Below the pieces are notes generated by a model. The model saw only the letters and a program-made list of their open reading frames with translations, made no database searches and was not told where the DNA came from. From assembly GCA_044464225.1 (NCBI GenBank), contig JBIQLN010000006.1:91746-155745 (forward strand): 64,000 bases of DNA. Reading direction: 5' to 3'. Of the stretch, positions 42,573 through 51,213 are shown piece after piece. The stretch is from 66-474 sp044464225 (GTDB lineage: Bacteria > Pseudomonadota > Gammaproteobacteria > Xanthomonadales > Rhodanobacteraceae). Position numbers and translations under genes: made by a program. How positions within the stretch are numbered: position 1 is the first letter of the stretch; each line of letters opens with the position of its first letter.

Positions 42573-43720
42573 AGCTGGTGCTGGTCATTCCTTCGCTCGA
42601 CGGCGGCGGCGCGGAACGCGTCATGACCGCACTTGCCAATGCCTGGGTGCGCGATGGCCACGCAGTCACGCTGGTAACGCTCGCTGCCGGATCGACGGAC
42701 AAGTACGAGCTCGACGCGGCGGTTCGACGTGCTGCCCTGGGCGTGACCGGAAATTCGGTGACGCCGCTGGACGCGGTCGGCCGAAACGTGGTCCGGATAC
42801 GCGCGCTGCATCGCGAATTCGACCTCGCCCAACCCGACGCGATCGTCAGTTTTCTCACCCGCACCAACGTGCTGGTGTTGATCGCCGCCGGGAAGCGGCG
42901 CGCGCGCGTGATCGTCTCGGAACGAAGTGCGCCGGGGCCGCACTGGGTCGGCGGCATGTGGGGGGCACTCGCGCGCCCACTTTATCGCCGCGCCGCCGCC
43001 GTGGTCGCGCAGACCCGCCGCTGCGCCGATCAGCTGGAAACGCTGGTCGGGCGCGCGGTGGAGGTCATTCCGAATCCGGTGGTGCCGACCCCTGCCTGCG
43101 AGGGAGGGACAGTGACCGCGCCGCCGGCCGGCAGGACCGCCCCCAGGACCTTGCTGGCAGTGGGCCGGCTGGTTTCGAAGAAGGGTTTCGATCTGTTGAT
43201 CGCCGCCTTCGCGCAAGTCGCCGCGCGTCATCCGGCGTGGCGGCTGGAGATCGTCGGCGAAGGACCATTGCGCCATGCGCTCGAACGAACGATTCGCGAT
43301 CACGGCCTTGCCGGCCGCGTCGCGCTGCCCGGCTTCGACAAGAACGTACGCGAAAAGATGCGGCGCGCCGATCTTTTCGTGCTGCCGTCGCTGATCGAGG
43401 GTTTTCCCAATGCGTTGCTGGAGGCGATGGCCGAAGGCAGGGCCTGCATCAGCTTCGACTGTGAAATGGGGCCGCGCGAACTGATCGCCCACGGCGAAAA
43501 CGGCTGGCTGGTGCCGACCGGCGACAGCCGCGCCCTGGCGACGGCGCTCGACATGCTGATGGAGGACCACGCCTTGCGCGCGGAACTCGGCATCCGTGCG
43601 CGCGAGGTGTGCAATCTTTATTCGACCGGCGAAATACTTGGCCGCTGGAACACGCTGCTGGCGCAGATCATGCCTGCGCCGGTCTCGCGCGGCACGCCGG
43701 CTGCGAGGCGCGCGACATGA
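42569..43720 (+). CDS. GT4-family glycosyltransferase
   Basis: 383 aa, ATGA-coupled on both sides. GT-B fold: N-terminal LVLVIPSLDGGGAERVM (acceptor-side glycine-rich loop), a linker, and a C-terminal donor domain with LLAVGRLVSKKGFDLLIAAF, the E-x7-E signature region (SLIEGFPNALLEAMAEG) and GENGWLVP. This is typical of retaining GT4 enzymes. The sugar and linkage cannot be read from sequence. It probably adds one residue of the repeat unit on the cytoplasmic side. Confidence 0.9.
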   Translation: MKLVLVIPSLDGGGAERVMTALANAWVRDGHAVTLVTLAAGSTDKYELDAAVRRAALGVTGNSVTPLDAVGRNVVRIRALHREFDLAQPDAIVSFLTRTNVLVLIAAGKRRARVIVSERSAPGPHWVGGMWGALARPLYRRAAAVVAQTRRCADQLETLVGRAVEVIPNPVVPTPACEGGTVTAPPAGRTAPRTLLAVGRLVSKKGFDLLIAAFAQVAARHPAWRLEIVGEGPLRHALERTIRDHGLAGRVALPGFDKNVREKMRRADLFVLPSLIEGFPNALLEAMAEGRACISFDCEMGPRELIAHGENGWLVPTGDSRALATALDMLMEDHALRAELGIRAREVCNLYSTGEILGRWNTLLAQIMPAPVSRGTPAARRAT

Positions 43721-44940
43721 ACGCTGCGCAATCGAACCTGGTGGCGGAGATGCGCCACCTCGCGGGCGGCGTCGCAGACGTGGGCGAGCGCAATCCGCGC
43801 ATCCTGTTCCTGATCCGTTCGTTCGGACGGGGCGGCGCTCAGCGGCAATTGGTGGCGCTGGCCACGGCCCTGCATCGGTCCGGCTGGGATGTTTCGGCGG
43901 CGTGTTTCTACGCAGGCGATGCCTTCCAGCAGGAACTGGAAGAAGCCGGGGTTCCCGTGATCGACCTGGGCAAGCGCGGCCGCTGGGACATGTTCGGATT
44001 CCTGTGGCGGCTGTGGCGCACTTTCCGCATGGCCGATGCCGACGTCGTGCACGGCTACCTCACCGTCGGCAACCTGCTGGCGTTGCTGGCGAAAACGGCA
44101 CACCGGCACACCCGCGTGGTCTGGGGCGTGCGCGCGGCGTACATGGATCACGCCCGCTACGACTGGCTGGCGCGCCTGACTTTCCGCGCCAGCTGCGCGT
44201 GCGCGCAGATGGCGGATCTCGTGATCGTCAATTCCGACGCGAGTGGAACCCACCATGTGGCGATGGGTTATCCGCGCGAACGAATCCGCGTGATCCCGAA
44301 CGGCATCGATACGCGCCGTTTCAGATTCGATGCCGAAGCGCGGGTTCGCCTGCGCCGGACGTGGCGGATTCCGGACGACGCGTTGCTGGTCGGGCTGGTG
44401 GGCCGGCTCGATCCGATGAAGGATCACCCGACATTCCTGGAAGCGGCCGCGCAACTCGCGGCGCGCGACGCGCGTTGGCACTTCGTGTGTGTCGGGGAAG
44501 GCAAACCGGACTACGAGGGGTCACTCGCGGCGCGGGCCACCGCGCTGGGTCTGCAGGATCGCCTGGTCTGGGCCGGCGCACGCGGCGACATGCCGGCGGT
44601 CTACAGCGCGCTGGACCTGCTGGCCTCCACGTCGTACGGCGAAAGCTTTCCCAACGTCATCGCGGAAGCGATGGCGTGCGGGCGAGCGTGCGTGGTGACC
44701 GACGTCGGCGATTCCGCGCAGATCATCGGTGCCTGCGGCGTGACGGTCGAGGCGCGCGACCCGGCAGCATTCGCCGCCGCCGTCGAGAGCATGCTGCCGA
44801 CGCTGACCGACGGCGAGGCGATGCGTGCGATGCACGAAGCCGCCCGGACGCGTGTCGTCGAAACCTATTCGCTGGAGGCGCTGCTGGGCCATTCCAGGGC
44901 GGCACTCAGGGCGGTTTGCGCGGGCCGCAGGATGACCTGA
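43717..44940 (+). CDS. GT4-family glycosyltransferase
   Basis: 407 aa, start ATG at 43717 (ATGA overlap). After a non-conserved 30-residue N-terminus, ILFLIRSFGRGGAQRQLVAL begins the GT-B fold. The donor domain has VGLVGRLDPMKDHPTFLEAA and the E-x7-E region STSYGESFPNVIAEAMACG. It is closely similar in plan to the product at 46283-47422 (shared GGAQ, LDPMKDHPTFL/VHPMKDHPTFL and FPNVIAEAMACG/FPNATAEAMACG), so the two look like paralogues. Substrate unknown. Confidence 0.9.
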   Translation: MNAAQSNLVAEMRHLAGGVADVGERNPRILFLIRSFGRGGAQRQLVALATALHRSGWDVSAACFYAGDAFQQELEEAGVPVIDLGKRGRWDMFGFLWRLWRTFRMADADVVHGYLTVGNLLALLAKTAHRHTRVVWGVRAAYMDHARYDWLARLTFRASCACAQMADLVIVNSDASGTHHVAMGYPRERIRVIPNGIDTRRFRFDAEARVRLRRTWRIPDDALLVGLVGRLDPMKDHPTFLEAAAQLAARDARWHFVCVGEGKPDYEGSLAARATALGLQDRLVWAGARGDMPAVYSALDLLASTSYGESFPNVIAEAMACGRACVVTDVGDSAQIIGACGVTVEARDPAAFAAAVESMLPTLTDGEAMRAMHEAARTRVVETYSLEALLGHSRAALRAVCAGRRMT

Positions 44941-46163
44941 TGGGCACGTCCATCCAGCCCTTTCCGATCGGCCAGCTGATCTGGCCCGCCATCGCGATCA
45001 TGGTGATCGGATTCCTGATCTCGCTGGCCTATACGCACCGGGCGGGCCTCAGCCTCGGCGTGGCCGCGCTGAAGTCGGGATTGTTCCTGATCTATTTCGG
45101 CTTCCTGTTCGACGGCACGTTCACGTTTCGCGACGACTGGAAGTACCTGCGCCTCGGCGAGGAACTGGTGCAGAACGGGGTCGGCATCTTCAACCTGATG
45201 CACAACTACGACTACGTCCGCAGCACCGTCAAGAGCGCCAACCTTTTCTATTACGTTTACGACGCGTCCGCGCTGGTGGTTTTCGGCCACGGTTATTTCG
45301 CGCCGGTGGCGGCCAACATCCTGCTGACCTTCATCGCGGCCGGCATGCTGACGAAGGCCGCGCGGCTCGGTCTGGGCATGGGCCGCCGTGCCAGCATCGG
45401 GCTGTTCGTGTTCCTCGCGCTCAGCCCTTCGCTGCTGGCATGGTCCACGGTGGCGAACCTGAAGGACATCCTGGTCGCAACCGGAACCGCGGGCGTGGTG
45501 TATGCCGTGGCGCTGGTCGACACCGGCAAGCCCAAACGCGCGGTGATGGTCACGGTCGTGTGCGGGCTGATACTGGCGCTCACGCGCTTCTACGTGCCGC
45601 TGATGCTGGGCGCCGCGTTCGGCATCGGCCTGCTGGCCTCGCGGCGCGGCCGCCGCAGTCCATGGCTTTGGCTGGCGGGGATCGTCGCGCTGGCCATCGT
45701 GGTGCACGAACTCGGCCACGACAGCATCGGCGGCGCGATGCACCAGTTCCGCTCGCGTCTTTCCGACCCCGTGAAGGGCGTCCTGCGCTTCATGCTGACG
45801 CCGATTCCCTTCCACACGGAACCACAGTACGGGTTCCTCAACCTGCCGCAGGTGTTCTTCTGGGCCATGCTGCCGCTGCAGTTGTACGGGATCGTGTCGG
45901 TGTGGCGGGGCAAGAAGATGACGGGCCGGTTCATGGTCATCTACTTCGTGATGTTGACGCTGCTGTACGGCGCATTCCCCACGCTGCAGGGGCCGCGCCA
46001 TCGCGTCCAGATCGACGGGCTGATCGTGATCTTCCAGTACGTGGGCGTCCTCGCGCTGGTGCGGGGCCGCTTCAGGAAGAAGCGACGGTATTACCTCACG
46101 GAAGCGCAACCGCCGCCGGGACGCCACGAACGCATCCGCCACGGCACCTCCCCTGTCGGCTGA
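44940..46163 (+). CDS. Polytopic membrane protein, candidate Wzy polymerase
   Basis: 407 aa, TGATG overlap with the gene before. About ten membrane helices with a larger periplasmic loop after the second helix (FRDDWKYLRLGEELV, HNYDYVRSTVKSANLFYYVYD). That loop is acidic/aromatic and resembles glycosyltransferase-39-like or EpsG-like membrane proteins. In an otherwise complete Wzx/Wzy cluster it is the only candidate for the polymerase, so the role is inferred by elimination and position. The C-terminal 25 residues are basic and soluble. Confidence 0.65.
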   Translation: MGTSIQPFPIGQLIWPAIAIMVIGFLISLAYTHRAGLSLGVAALKSGLFLIYFGFLFDGTFTFRDDWKYLRLGEELVQNGVGIFNLMHNYDYVRSTVKSANLFYYVYDASALVVFGHGYFAPVAANILLTFIAAGMLTKAARLGLGMGRRASIGLFVFLALSPSLLAWSTVANLKDILVATGTAGVVYAVALVDTGKPKRAVMVTVVCGLILALTRFYVPLMLGAAFGIGLLASRRGRRSPWLWLAGIVALAIVVHELGHDSIGGAMHQFRSRLSDPVKGVLRFMLTPIPFHTEPQYGFLNLPQVFFWAMLPLQLYGIVSVWRGKKMTGRFMVIYFVMLTLLYGAFPTLQGPRHRVQIDGLIVIFQYVGVLALVRGRFRKKRRYYLTEAQPPPGRHERIRHGTSPVG

Positions 46164-46172
46164 GAGGCATCC

Positions 46173-46286
46173 ATGCACGACGAAAACAAACGGCATTGCC
46201 CGGGCAACGCCTTCGAACCGGTCGCTTCGGCACGCGTCTGCGCGCTGTTTGCCACGCGGGCGCGAGAAAGGAATCCGGGCGCATGA
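46173..46286 (+). CDS. Possible 37-aa ORF coupled to the next glycosyltransferase
   Basis: ATG at 46173 with GAGAGG 5 nt upstream; the frame ends with a TGA that overlaps the next start codon as ATGA, the same style as the real junctions of this operon. The peptide (starts MHDENKRHCPGNAFEP) has no recognisable features. It may only provide translational coupling, or be chance. Confidence 0.3.
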   Translation: MHDENKRHCPGNAFEPVASARVCALFATRARERNPGA

Positions 46287-47422
46287 AAATCTGCCACGTC
46301 ATCACGGGACTCGGCACCGGCGGCGCGCAGGCGGCACTGTACCGGCTGGTGCAAACGTTGCGCGCGCCCGAGTTCGAACACGTGGTGATCGCGCTTGGCG
46401 CAGAAGGCAGCATGAGCACGATGTTCGCGAAGTCGACCGAGCTGCACCACCTCGGCATGCATCCCGGCCGCCTGCTTCCGCACGAAGTGCTGCGGTTGCG
46501 TCGGCTGCTGCGCAGCAGCCGTTACGACGTGATCCAGAGCTGGATGTACCACGCCAACCTGATGGCCGCGATGGCGGGCTGGGGTGATGCCGCGCCGGTA
46601 GTTTGGAACATCCGTCATTCGCTGCACGCCTTGTCGCACGAAAAGCGCGCCACGCGCTGGGTGATCCGGGCCGGCGCGCGACTGTCGCGACGCCCGGCGC
46701 GGATCATCTTCAACGCCGGGGTGAGCCGCGCGCAGCACGTCGCATTCGGTTACGACGATGCGCGCTCGGTGGTGATCCCCAACGGCTTCGACACGACCGT
46801 CTTCGCGCCGTGCCCCGCCGAACGCGCACGGGTGCGCGCCGAGCTGGACATCCCGGCCGACGCGTTGGCGGTGGGCCTGGTGGCGCGCGTGCATCCGATG
46901 AAGGACCACCCCACCTTCCTGCACGCCGCGAAACGCTTCGGCGAAGCCCATCCACGCGCGGTTTTCGTGCTGGTGGGCGAGGGCGCCGACGGCGCCAATC
47001 GGGAGCTTGGCGCGTTGATCGACCGGCTGGGCCTGCGCGACCGCGTGCGGCTGTGTGGCCGGCGCAGCGACATCGCGGCCGTCGACAACGCGCTGGACAT
47101 CGCAGCTTCCTCGTCGGCATGGGGCGAGGCCTTCCCCAACGCCACGGCGGAAGCGATGGCGTGCGGCGTGCCCTGCGTCGTCACCGACGTCGGCGACGCG
47201 CCAGCGATCGTGGACGATACCGGCGCGGTGGTGCCGCCGAGCGACCCCGCCGCGCTCGGCGATGCGTGGGCGAAACTGGCCGCGCTGGGCGCCGGCGCCA
47301 GGCGCGCGCTCGGGCAGCGTGCCCGCGCGCGCGTCATCCAGCACTACGCCATCGATGCCGGTGCCCGACGCTACGCCGATCTGTACCTGGCCATCGCGAG
47401 GCCGCCATGCGCCACCCGTTGA
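46283..47422 (+). CDS. GT4-family glycosyltransferase
   Basis: 379 aa from the ATG at 46283, with AAAGGAA upstream; a longer open frame upstream overlaps the Wzy-like gene in another frame and is not real. The N-terminus MKICHVITGLGTGGAQAALYRL is the acceptor loop. The donor domain has VGLVARVHPMKDHPTFLHAAKRF, the E-x7-E region SAWGEAFPNATAEAMACG and VVPPSDPAAL. Strong resemblance to the product at 43717-44940 suggests duplication. Donor and acceptor are unknown. Confidence 0.9.
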   Translation: MKICHVITGLGTGGAQAALYRLVQTLRAPEFEHVVIALGAEGSMSTMFAKSTELHHLGMHPGRLLPHEVLRLRRLLRSSRYDVIQSWMYHANLMAAMAGWGDAAPVVWNIRHSLHALSHEKRATRWVIRAGARLSRRPARIIFNAGVSRAQHVAFGYDDARSVVIPNGFDTTVFAPCPAERARVRAELDIPADALAVGLVARVHPMKDHPTFLHAAKRFGEAHPRAVFVLVGEGADGANRELGALIDRLGLRDRVRLCGRRSDIAAVDNALDIAASSSAWGEAFPNATAEAMACGVPCVVTDVGDAPAIVDDTGAVVPPSDPAALGDAWAKLAALGAGARRALGQRARARVIQHYAIDAGARRYADLYLAIARPPCATR

Positions 47423-47513
47423 TTTCGGTTTGCAGGCAGCCTCGATCGCGGCGCCGTGTCGACCCCGTCGTGGCCGCGATGCCCCATCCATTTCTCGTCG
47501 GGACCTGATCAAG

Positions 47514-49526
47514 ATGTGCGGAATAGCCGGATTCTGGGACCCCAGGCAATATTCGTGCGCGGACGACGCCGGGATGGTGCTGCGGCGCATGACCCGTGCG
47601 ATCCGCCACCGCGGACCGGATGACGAAGGATTCTTCCACGATCCGGCGGCGGGCATCGCATTGGGCCACCGCCGCCTTTCGGTGATCGATCTTTCCCCGG
47701 AAGGGCACCAGCCGATGACGTCGGCGAGCGGTCGTTTCGTGATCGTCTACAACGGCGAGGTCTACAACCACCATGCCCTGCGGCAGGAACTCGCGAAGCT
47801 CGGCGCCGCGTTCCGCGGACATTCCGATACCGAGGTGATGCTGGCCGCGATCGAGCAGTGGGGCCTCGAAGCGGCCCTGAAGCGCTTCATCGGAATGTTC
47901 GCCTTCGCCTTGTGGGACCGCCGCGAACGCGCGTTGTCGCTGGTGCGCGATCGCCTTGGCATCAAGCCGTTGTATTACGGCTGGGTAGGCACGCGCCTGG
48001 TATTCGCGTCGGAGCTGAAAGCCGTGACCGCGACACCCGGCTTCGACAGTTCGGTCGATCGCAACGCGCTGTGCCTGCTGCTGCGCCACGACTACATCCC
48101 GGCGCCCCATTCCATCTACCGGGGTGTACGCAAACTCCAGCCGGGCACGGTGATCACGCTGTCCGCCGCGGACATGCGCAGGACTCCGCCTGACGAAACA
48201 CGGCTTGCGGCGAACACCCGCGCGTTCTGGTCGGCGCGCGAAGTGGCCATGGCGGGGATGGCCGATCGCCTGCGCTGCCGCGATGCCGAAGCGATCGAGG
48301 AACTGGACCGTTTGCTGCGCGACGCGGTGGCGCTGCGCATGGAGGCCGATGTCCCGCTGGGGGCGTTCCTTTCCGGCGGCATCGATTCCTCGCTGGTGGT
48401 CGCCTTGATGCAAACGCAGTCCTCGCGTCCGGTGCAGACGTTTTCCATCGGCTTTCGCGAGAAGGGCTTCGACGAGGCAGAGCACGCGCGCGCCGTCGCA
48501 AGGCACCTCGGCACCCAGCACCACGAGCTTTACGTGACCGCGCAGGACGCGCTGGACGTGGTGCCGCGGCTACCCGGCATGTTCGACGAACCGTTTTCCG
48601 ATTCCTCGCAGATACCCACCTTCCTCGTCGCACAGATGGCACGGCGCGACGTCACGGTCAGCCTTTCCGGCGACGGCGGAGACGAATTGTTCGGCGGTTA
48701 TCGACGCTATTTCGCCGGCCGCAAGATCGAGCGCGCGCTGGGCCGACTGCCGGTCATGCTGCAGCACGCGGGGGCGCGCTCAATGACGCGCCACCCCGGG
48801 TTCTACGAATCCTTGCTCGCCGGCGTCAATGTGTGCCTGCCGTCGGGCGTGAAGATGCGCCGGCCGCGCGCGAAGGTCGCGGTGCTGGCACGGATGCTGG
48901 AAGCCGGCTCACCGGACGAACGCTACCGGCTGATACTGTCGCACCATCGGAATCCGGCGGACGTGGTGTTGCACGCATGCGAACCGTCGCTGCAGATCGA
49001 CAACCCCGTGACTGCATCGAGCACGGACCGCTTCGTCGAACGGATGATGTTCAACGACCTGGTCACGTATCTGCCGGGCGACATCCTGGCCAAGGTCGAC
49101 CGCGCGAGCATGGCGGTGAGCCTGGAAGCGCGCGTGCCCCTGCTCGACCATCGTGTCGTGGAGTTCTCCTGGCGCGTGCCGATCGAACAGAAGGTCCGCG
49201 ACGGCAAGGGCAAATGGCTCCTGCGGCAGGTGCTGTACCGCTACGTGCCGCAGCCACTGATGGACCGGCCCAAGCAGGGTTTCGGCGTGCCCATCGGTGC
49301 ATGGCTGCGTGGCCCGCTGCGGGACTGGGCGGAGAACTTGCTGGACGGGCAGCGGCTGCGCGAGCAGGGTTATCTGGAGCCGGTGCAGGTAAGACAACTG
49401 CTCGATCGCCATCTTTCCGGCCGTGCCGACGAAGGTTCCCGGCTGTGGGACGTATTGATGTTCCAGGCGTGGCTGGCGGAAACCGGGAACCAGCGCCTGG
49501 CGGCACGTGACGTGGTCGCCGCATGA
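47514..49526 (+). CDS. asnB: Asparagine synthase (glutamine-hydrolysing) family amidotransferase
   Basis: 670 aa, start ATG at 47514 so that Cys2 becomes the N-terminal nucleophile of the glutaminase domain (MCGIAGFWD). RHRGPDDEG, the YNGEVYNH loop and the SDTEV site are present. The synthetase domain has the PP-loop LSGGIDSS (286-293) and SLSGDGGDELFGGYRRY. In polysaccharide clusters such AsnB-like proteins often amidate uronic acids or other carboxylates rather than making free asparagine; which applies here is unknown. ATGA overlap with the following kinase-like gene. Confidence 0.9.
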   Translation: MCGIAGFWDPRQYSCADDAGMVLRRMTRAIRHRGPDDEGFFHDPAAGIALGHRRLSVIDLSPEGHQPMTSASGRFVIVYNGEVYNHHALRQELAKLGAAFRGHSDTEVMLAAIEQWGLEAALKRFIGMFAFALWDRRERALSLVRDRLGIKPLYYGWVGTRLVFASELKAVTATPGFDSSVDRNALCLLLRHDYIPAPHSIYRGVRKLQPGTVITLSAADMRRTPPDETRLAANTRAFWSAREVAMAGMADRLRCRDAEAIEELDRLLRDAVALRMEADVPLGAFLSGGIDSSLVVALMQTQSSRPVQTFSIGFREKGFDEAEHARAVARHLGTQHHELYVTAQDALDVVPRLPGMFDEPFSDSSQIPTFLVAQMARRDVTVSLSGDGGDELFGGYRRYFAGRKIERALGRLPVMLQHAGARSMTRHPGFYESLLAGVNVCLPSGVKMRRPRAKVAVLARMLEAGSPDERYRLILSHHRNPADVVLHACEPSLQIDNPVTASSTDRFVERMMFNDLVTYLPGDILAKVDRASMAVSLEARVPLLDHRVVEFSWRVPIEQKVRDGKGKWLLRQVLYRYVPQPLMDRPKQGFGVPIGAWLRGPLRDWAENLLDGQRLREQGYLEPVQVRQLLDRHLSGRADEGSRLWDVLMFQAWLAETGNQRLAARDVVAA

Positions 49527-50422
49527 AGCGCCCGGCCGTTGGCATGGATGCTCGCCCTCCCGAAGATGCGGGATGGATCGATGCACTCGGGTTTGTCCCG
49601 CGCAAGGGTTCCTGGGTGGCATGTTCGGGCGATCGCTTCTACAAGCTTTTCCGGCGAAGCAACGATCCCGTCGATGACTGGCTCGACCCCACGTGCATCG
49701 AGAACGCCCGGCGGGAGCACGACGACATGCTGCTGCTGCACCGCTTCGTCGAACACGCCTGCGTGCCGCTGCAGCGGGACCACGGCTGTGTCGTGTATGC
49801 CCGGTTGTCCGGTCCGGACCTGCGCGAAATGCTGCGGCGGCGTGACACCGGCAAAGCGGAGCGCGCGGGCGCGCTGCGCGACGCACTGTCCCTGCTGGCC
49901 CGGTTGCACGACATCGACGCCGATGCGATCTCGCGCTATCCGCTGAAGGATTACGGGGTCGGTGGGCACCTCCGCCCGGATGCCGAAGTGCTGCGGCGGA
50001 TCCGCGAACGCCCGCGAACGCTTTGCATCGAAGGGTTCGAAGTCCGCAATTTCAGATTCGACCAGCGGCTTGGAGCCTGGTGTTTTTTCGATCCTCAAAT
50101 CATGTCGCGCGGCACGCCGGAAAACGACCTCGCGCGTTTTGTCGTGTCTCTGTTGATGGTTAACTGGGGTAAAGGCGGTTCAACCAGAATATGGAGGGAC
50201 TTCCAGGTTGACGAGTTGGTGTCGGCCTACGAACGCGACGCGGCGCGTTCAGTCGATCCGATGCTGTTGAATTACTTCGTGCACGAAACCATCGCAATGA
50301 GACGGCATTTTGCGGAAAGGGCCTTGCGCACGCTGCGGGGTGCGCGGCGAATTCTGGGAAGGCCGTATTTGTCTGCCTATTTCCTGCAGCTCGAGAGGTG
50401 GGCCGCCCGACATGAATTTTGA
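49523..50422 (+). CDS. Kinase-fold (aminoglycoside phosphotransferase/LPS-kinase-like) protein of unknown activity
   Basis: 299 aa. The layout suggests a protein-kinase-like fold: an N-lobe lysine in DRFYKLFRR, a helix glutamate in ENARREHDDMLLLHRF, a mid-region LLARLHDID, and a C-lobe GFEVRNFRFDQRLGAWCFFDPQ. The last element aligns with the catalytic loop HGDLHxxN...DF of APH-type kinases, but the His and catalytic Asp are not evident. Asn and the metal-binding Asp (FFDP) are present. It could phosphorylate a sugar or be an inactive relative. It overlaps asnB by 4 nt and the methyltransferase by 11 nt. Confidence 0.6.
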   Translation: MKRPAVGMDARPPEDAGWIDALGFVPRKGSWVACSGDRFYKLFRRSNDPVDDWLDPTCIENARREHDDMLLLHRFVEHACVPLQRDHGCVVYARLSGPDLREMLRRRDTGKAERAGALRDALSLLARLHDIDADAISRYPLKDYGVGGHLRPDAEVLRRIRERPRTLCIEGFEVRNFRFDQRLGAWCFFDPQIMSRGTPENDLARFVVSLLMVNWGKGGSTRIWRDFQVDELVSAYERDAARSVDPMLLNYFVHETIAMRRHFAERALRTLRGARRILGRPYLSAYFLQLERWAARHEF

Positions 50423-51122
50423 TTACGAGCGCGACACCCGCACGTTCTACCAGAATGAAGCCACCGCGCAGCGCTACCACGACATGTTCATGTCGCGCCG
50501 TGGCTGGCGCAATCTCCCGTCCCGGGTGGTGGCGCGCCGCGAGTGCCTGGTGGTCAGGGACATGCTGGAGCGGGTGCCGCACCGCAGCGCGCTGGACATC
50601 CCCGCGGGAACCGGCAAGCTGGCCGGCGTGTTTGCGTCGCTCGGGACCCGCGTGCTCGCCTCCGACATTTCCTCGAGCATGCTGAAGCGCGCGGAGGCCG
50701 AATTTTCCCGCGCCGGGCATCCGGACGTGACCTTCCAGGTGGCCGACGTCGCGGACCTGGGTGAATTGGCCCCTGCCGCGTTCGACGTGGTCGTGTGCCT
50801 GCGGCTGATGCACCGGGTACCTGCCGAATTGCGCGCGCGCATGCTCAAGGAACTGGCGTGCGTCGCGCCGTCGGCGATCATTTCGTACGGAATCGAGAAC
50901 GGATTCCACAAATTGCGGCGGAAAACCCGCGCCGCCATCTTCGGCGGGCAGAAGGACACGCTGTGTTTCTGCACCCTCGGCGAGGCGCTCGCGGAGTTGC
51001 AGCCGCATTTCGACGTCGTGGCGAGAACGTGGATCGCCCCGGCGCTTTCGCAGGAATTGATTTTCCTGCTGAGGTCGAAGCAGCGGCGTGCGGATGGTGG
51101 CAGTCAGCCATCGATCGCATGA
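50412..51122 (+). CDS. Class I SAM-dependent methyltransferase
   Basis: 236 aa, ATG at 50412 inside the end of the upstream gene. Motif I is SALDIPAGTGKLAGVFA (about 59-75); LASDISSSMLKRAEAEF gives motif II and FDVVVCLRLMHRVP motif IV (post-I region of a Rossmann methyltransferase). The proline in DIPAGTG is slightly unusual versus D-x-GxGxG. Its position suggests O- or N-methylation of the polysaccharide or its lipid carrier, which is inference. Confidence 0.82.
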   Translation: MNFDYERDTRTFYQNEATAQRYHDMFMSRRGWRNLPSRVVARRECLVVRDMLERVPHRSALDIPAGTGKLAGVFASLGTRVLASDISSSMLKRAEAEFSRAGHPDVTFQVADVADLGELAPAAFDVVVCLRLMHRVPAELRARMLKELACVAPSAIISYGIENGFHKLRRKTRAAIFGGQKDTLCFCTLGEALAELQPHFDVVARTWIAPALSQELIFLLRSKQRRADGGSQPSIA

Positions 51123-51213
51123 TCGGGTTGCCCGCGGCTTCGCAATTCCCGCCCTGCCGGTACATACCGTGCGAGGCCCATACCGTCGAGGAATGGCGGA
51201 AGGAGCGTGCAAC

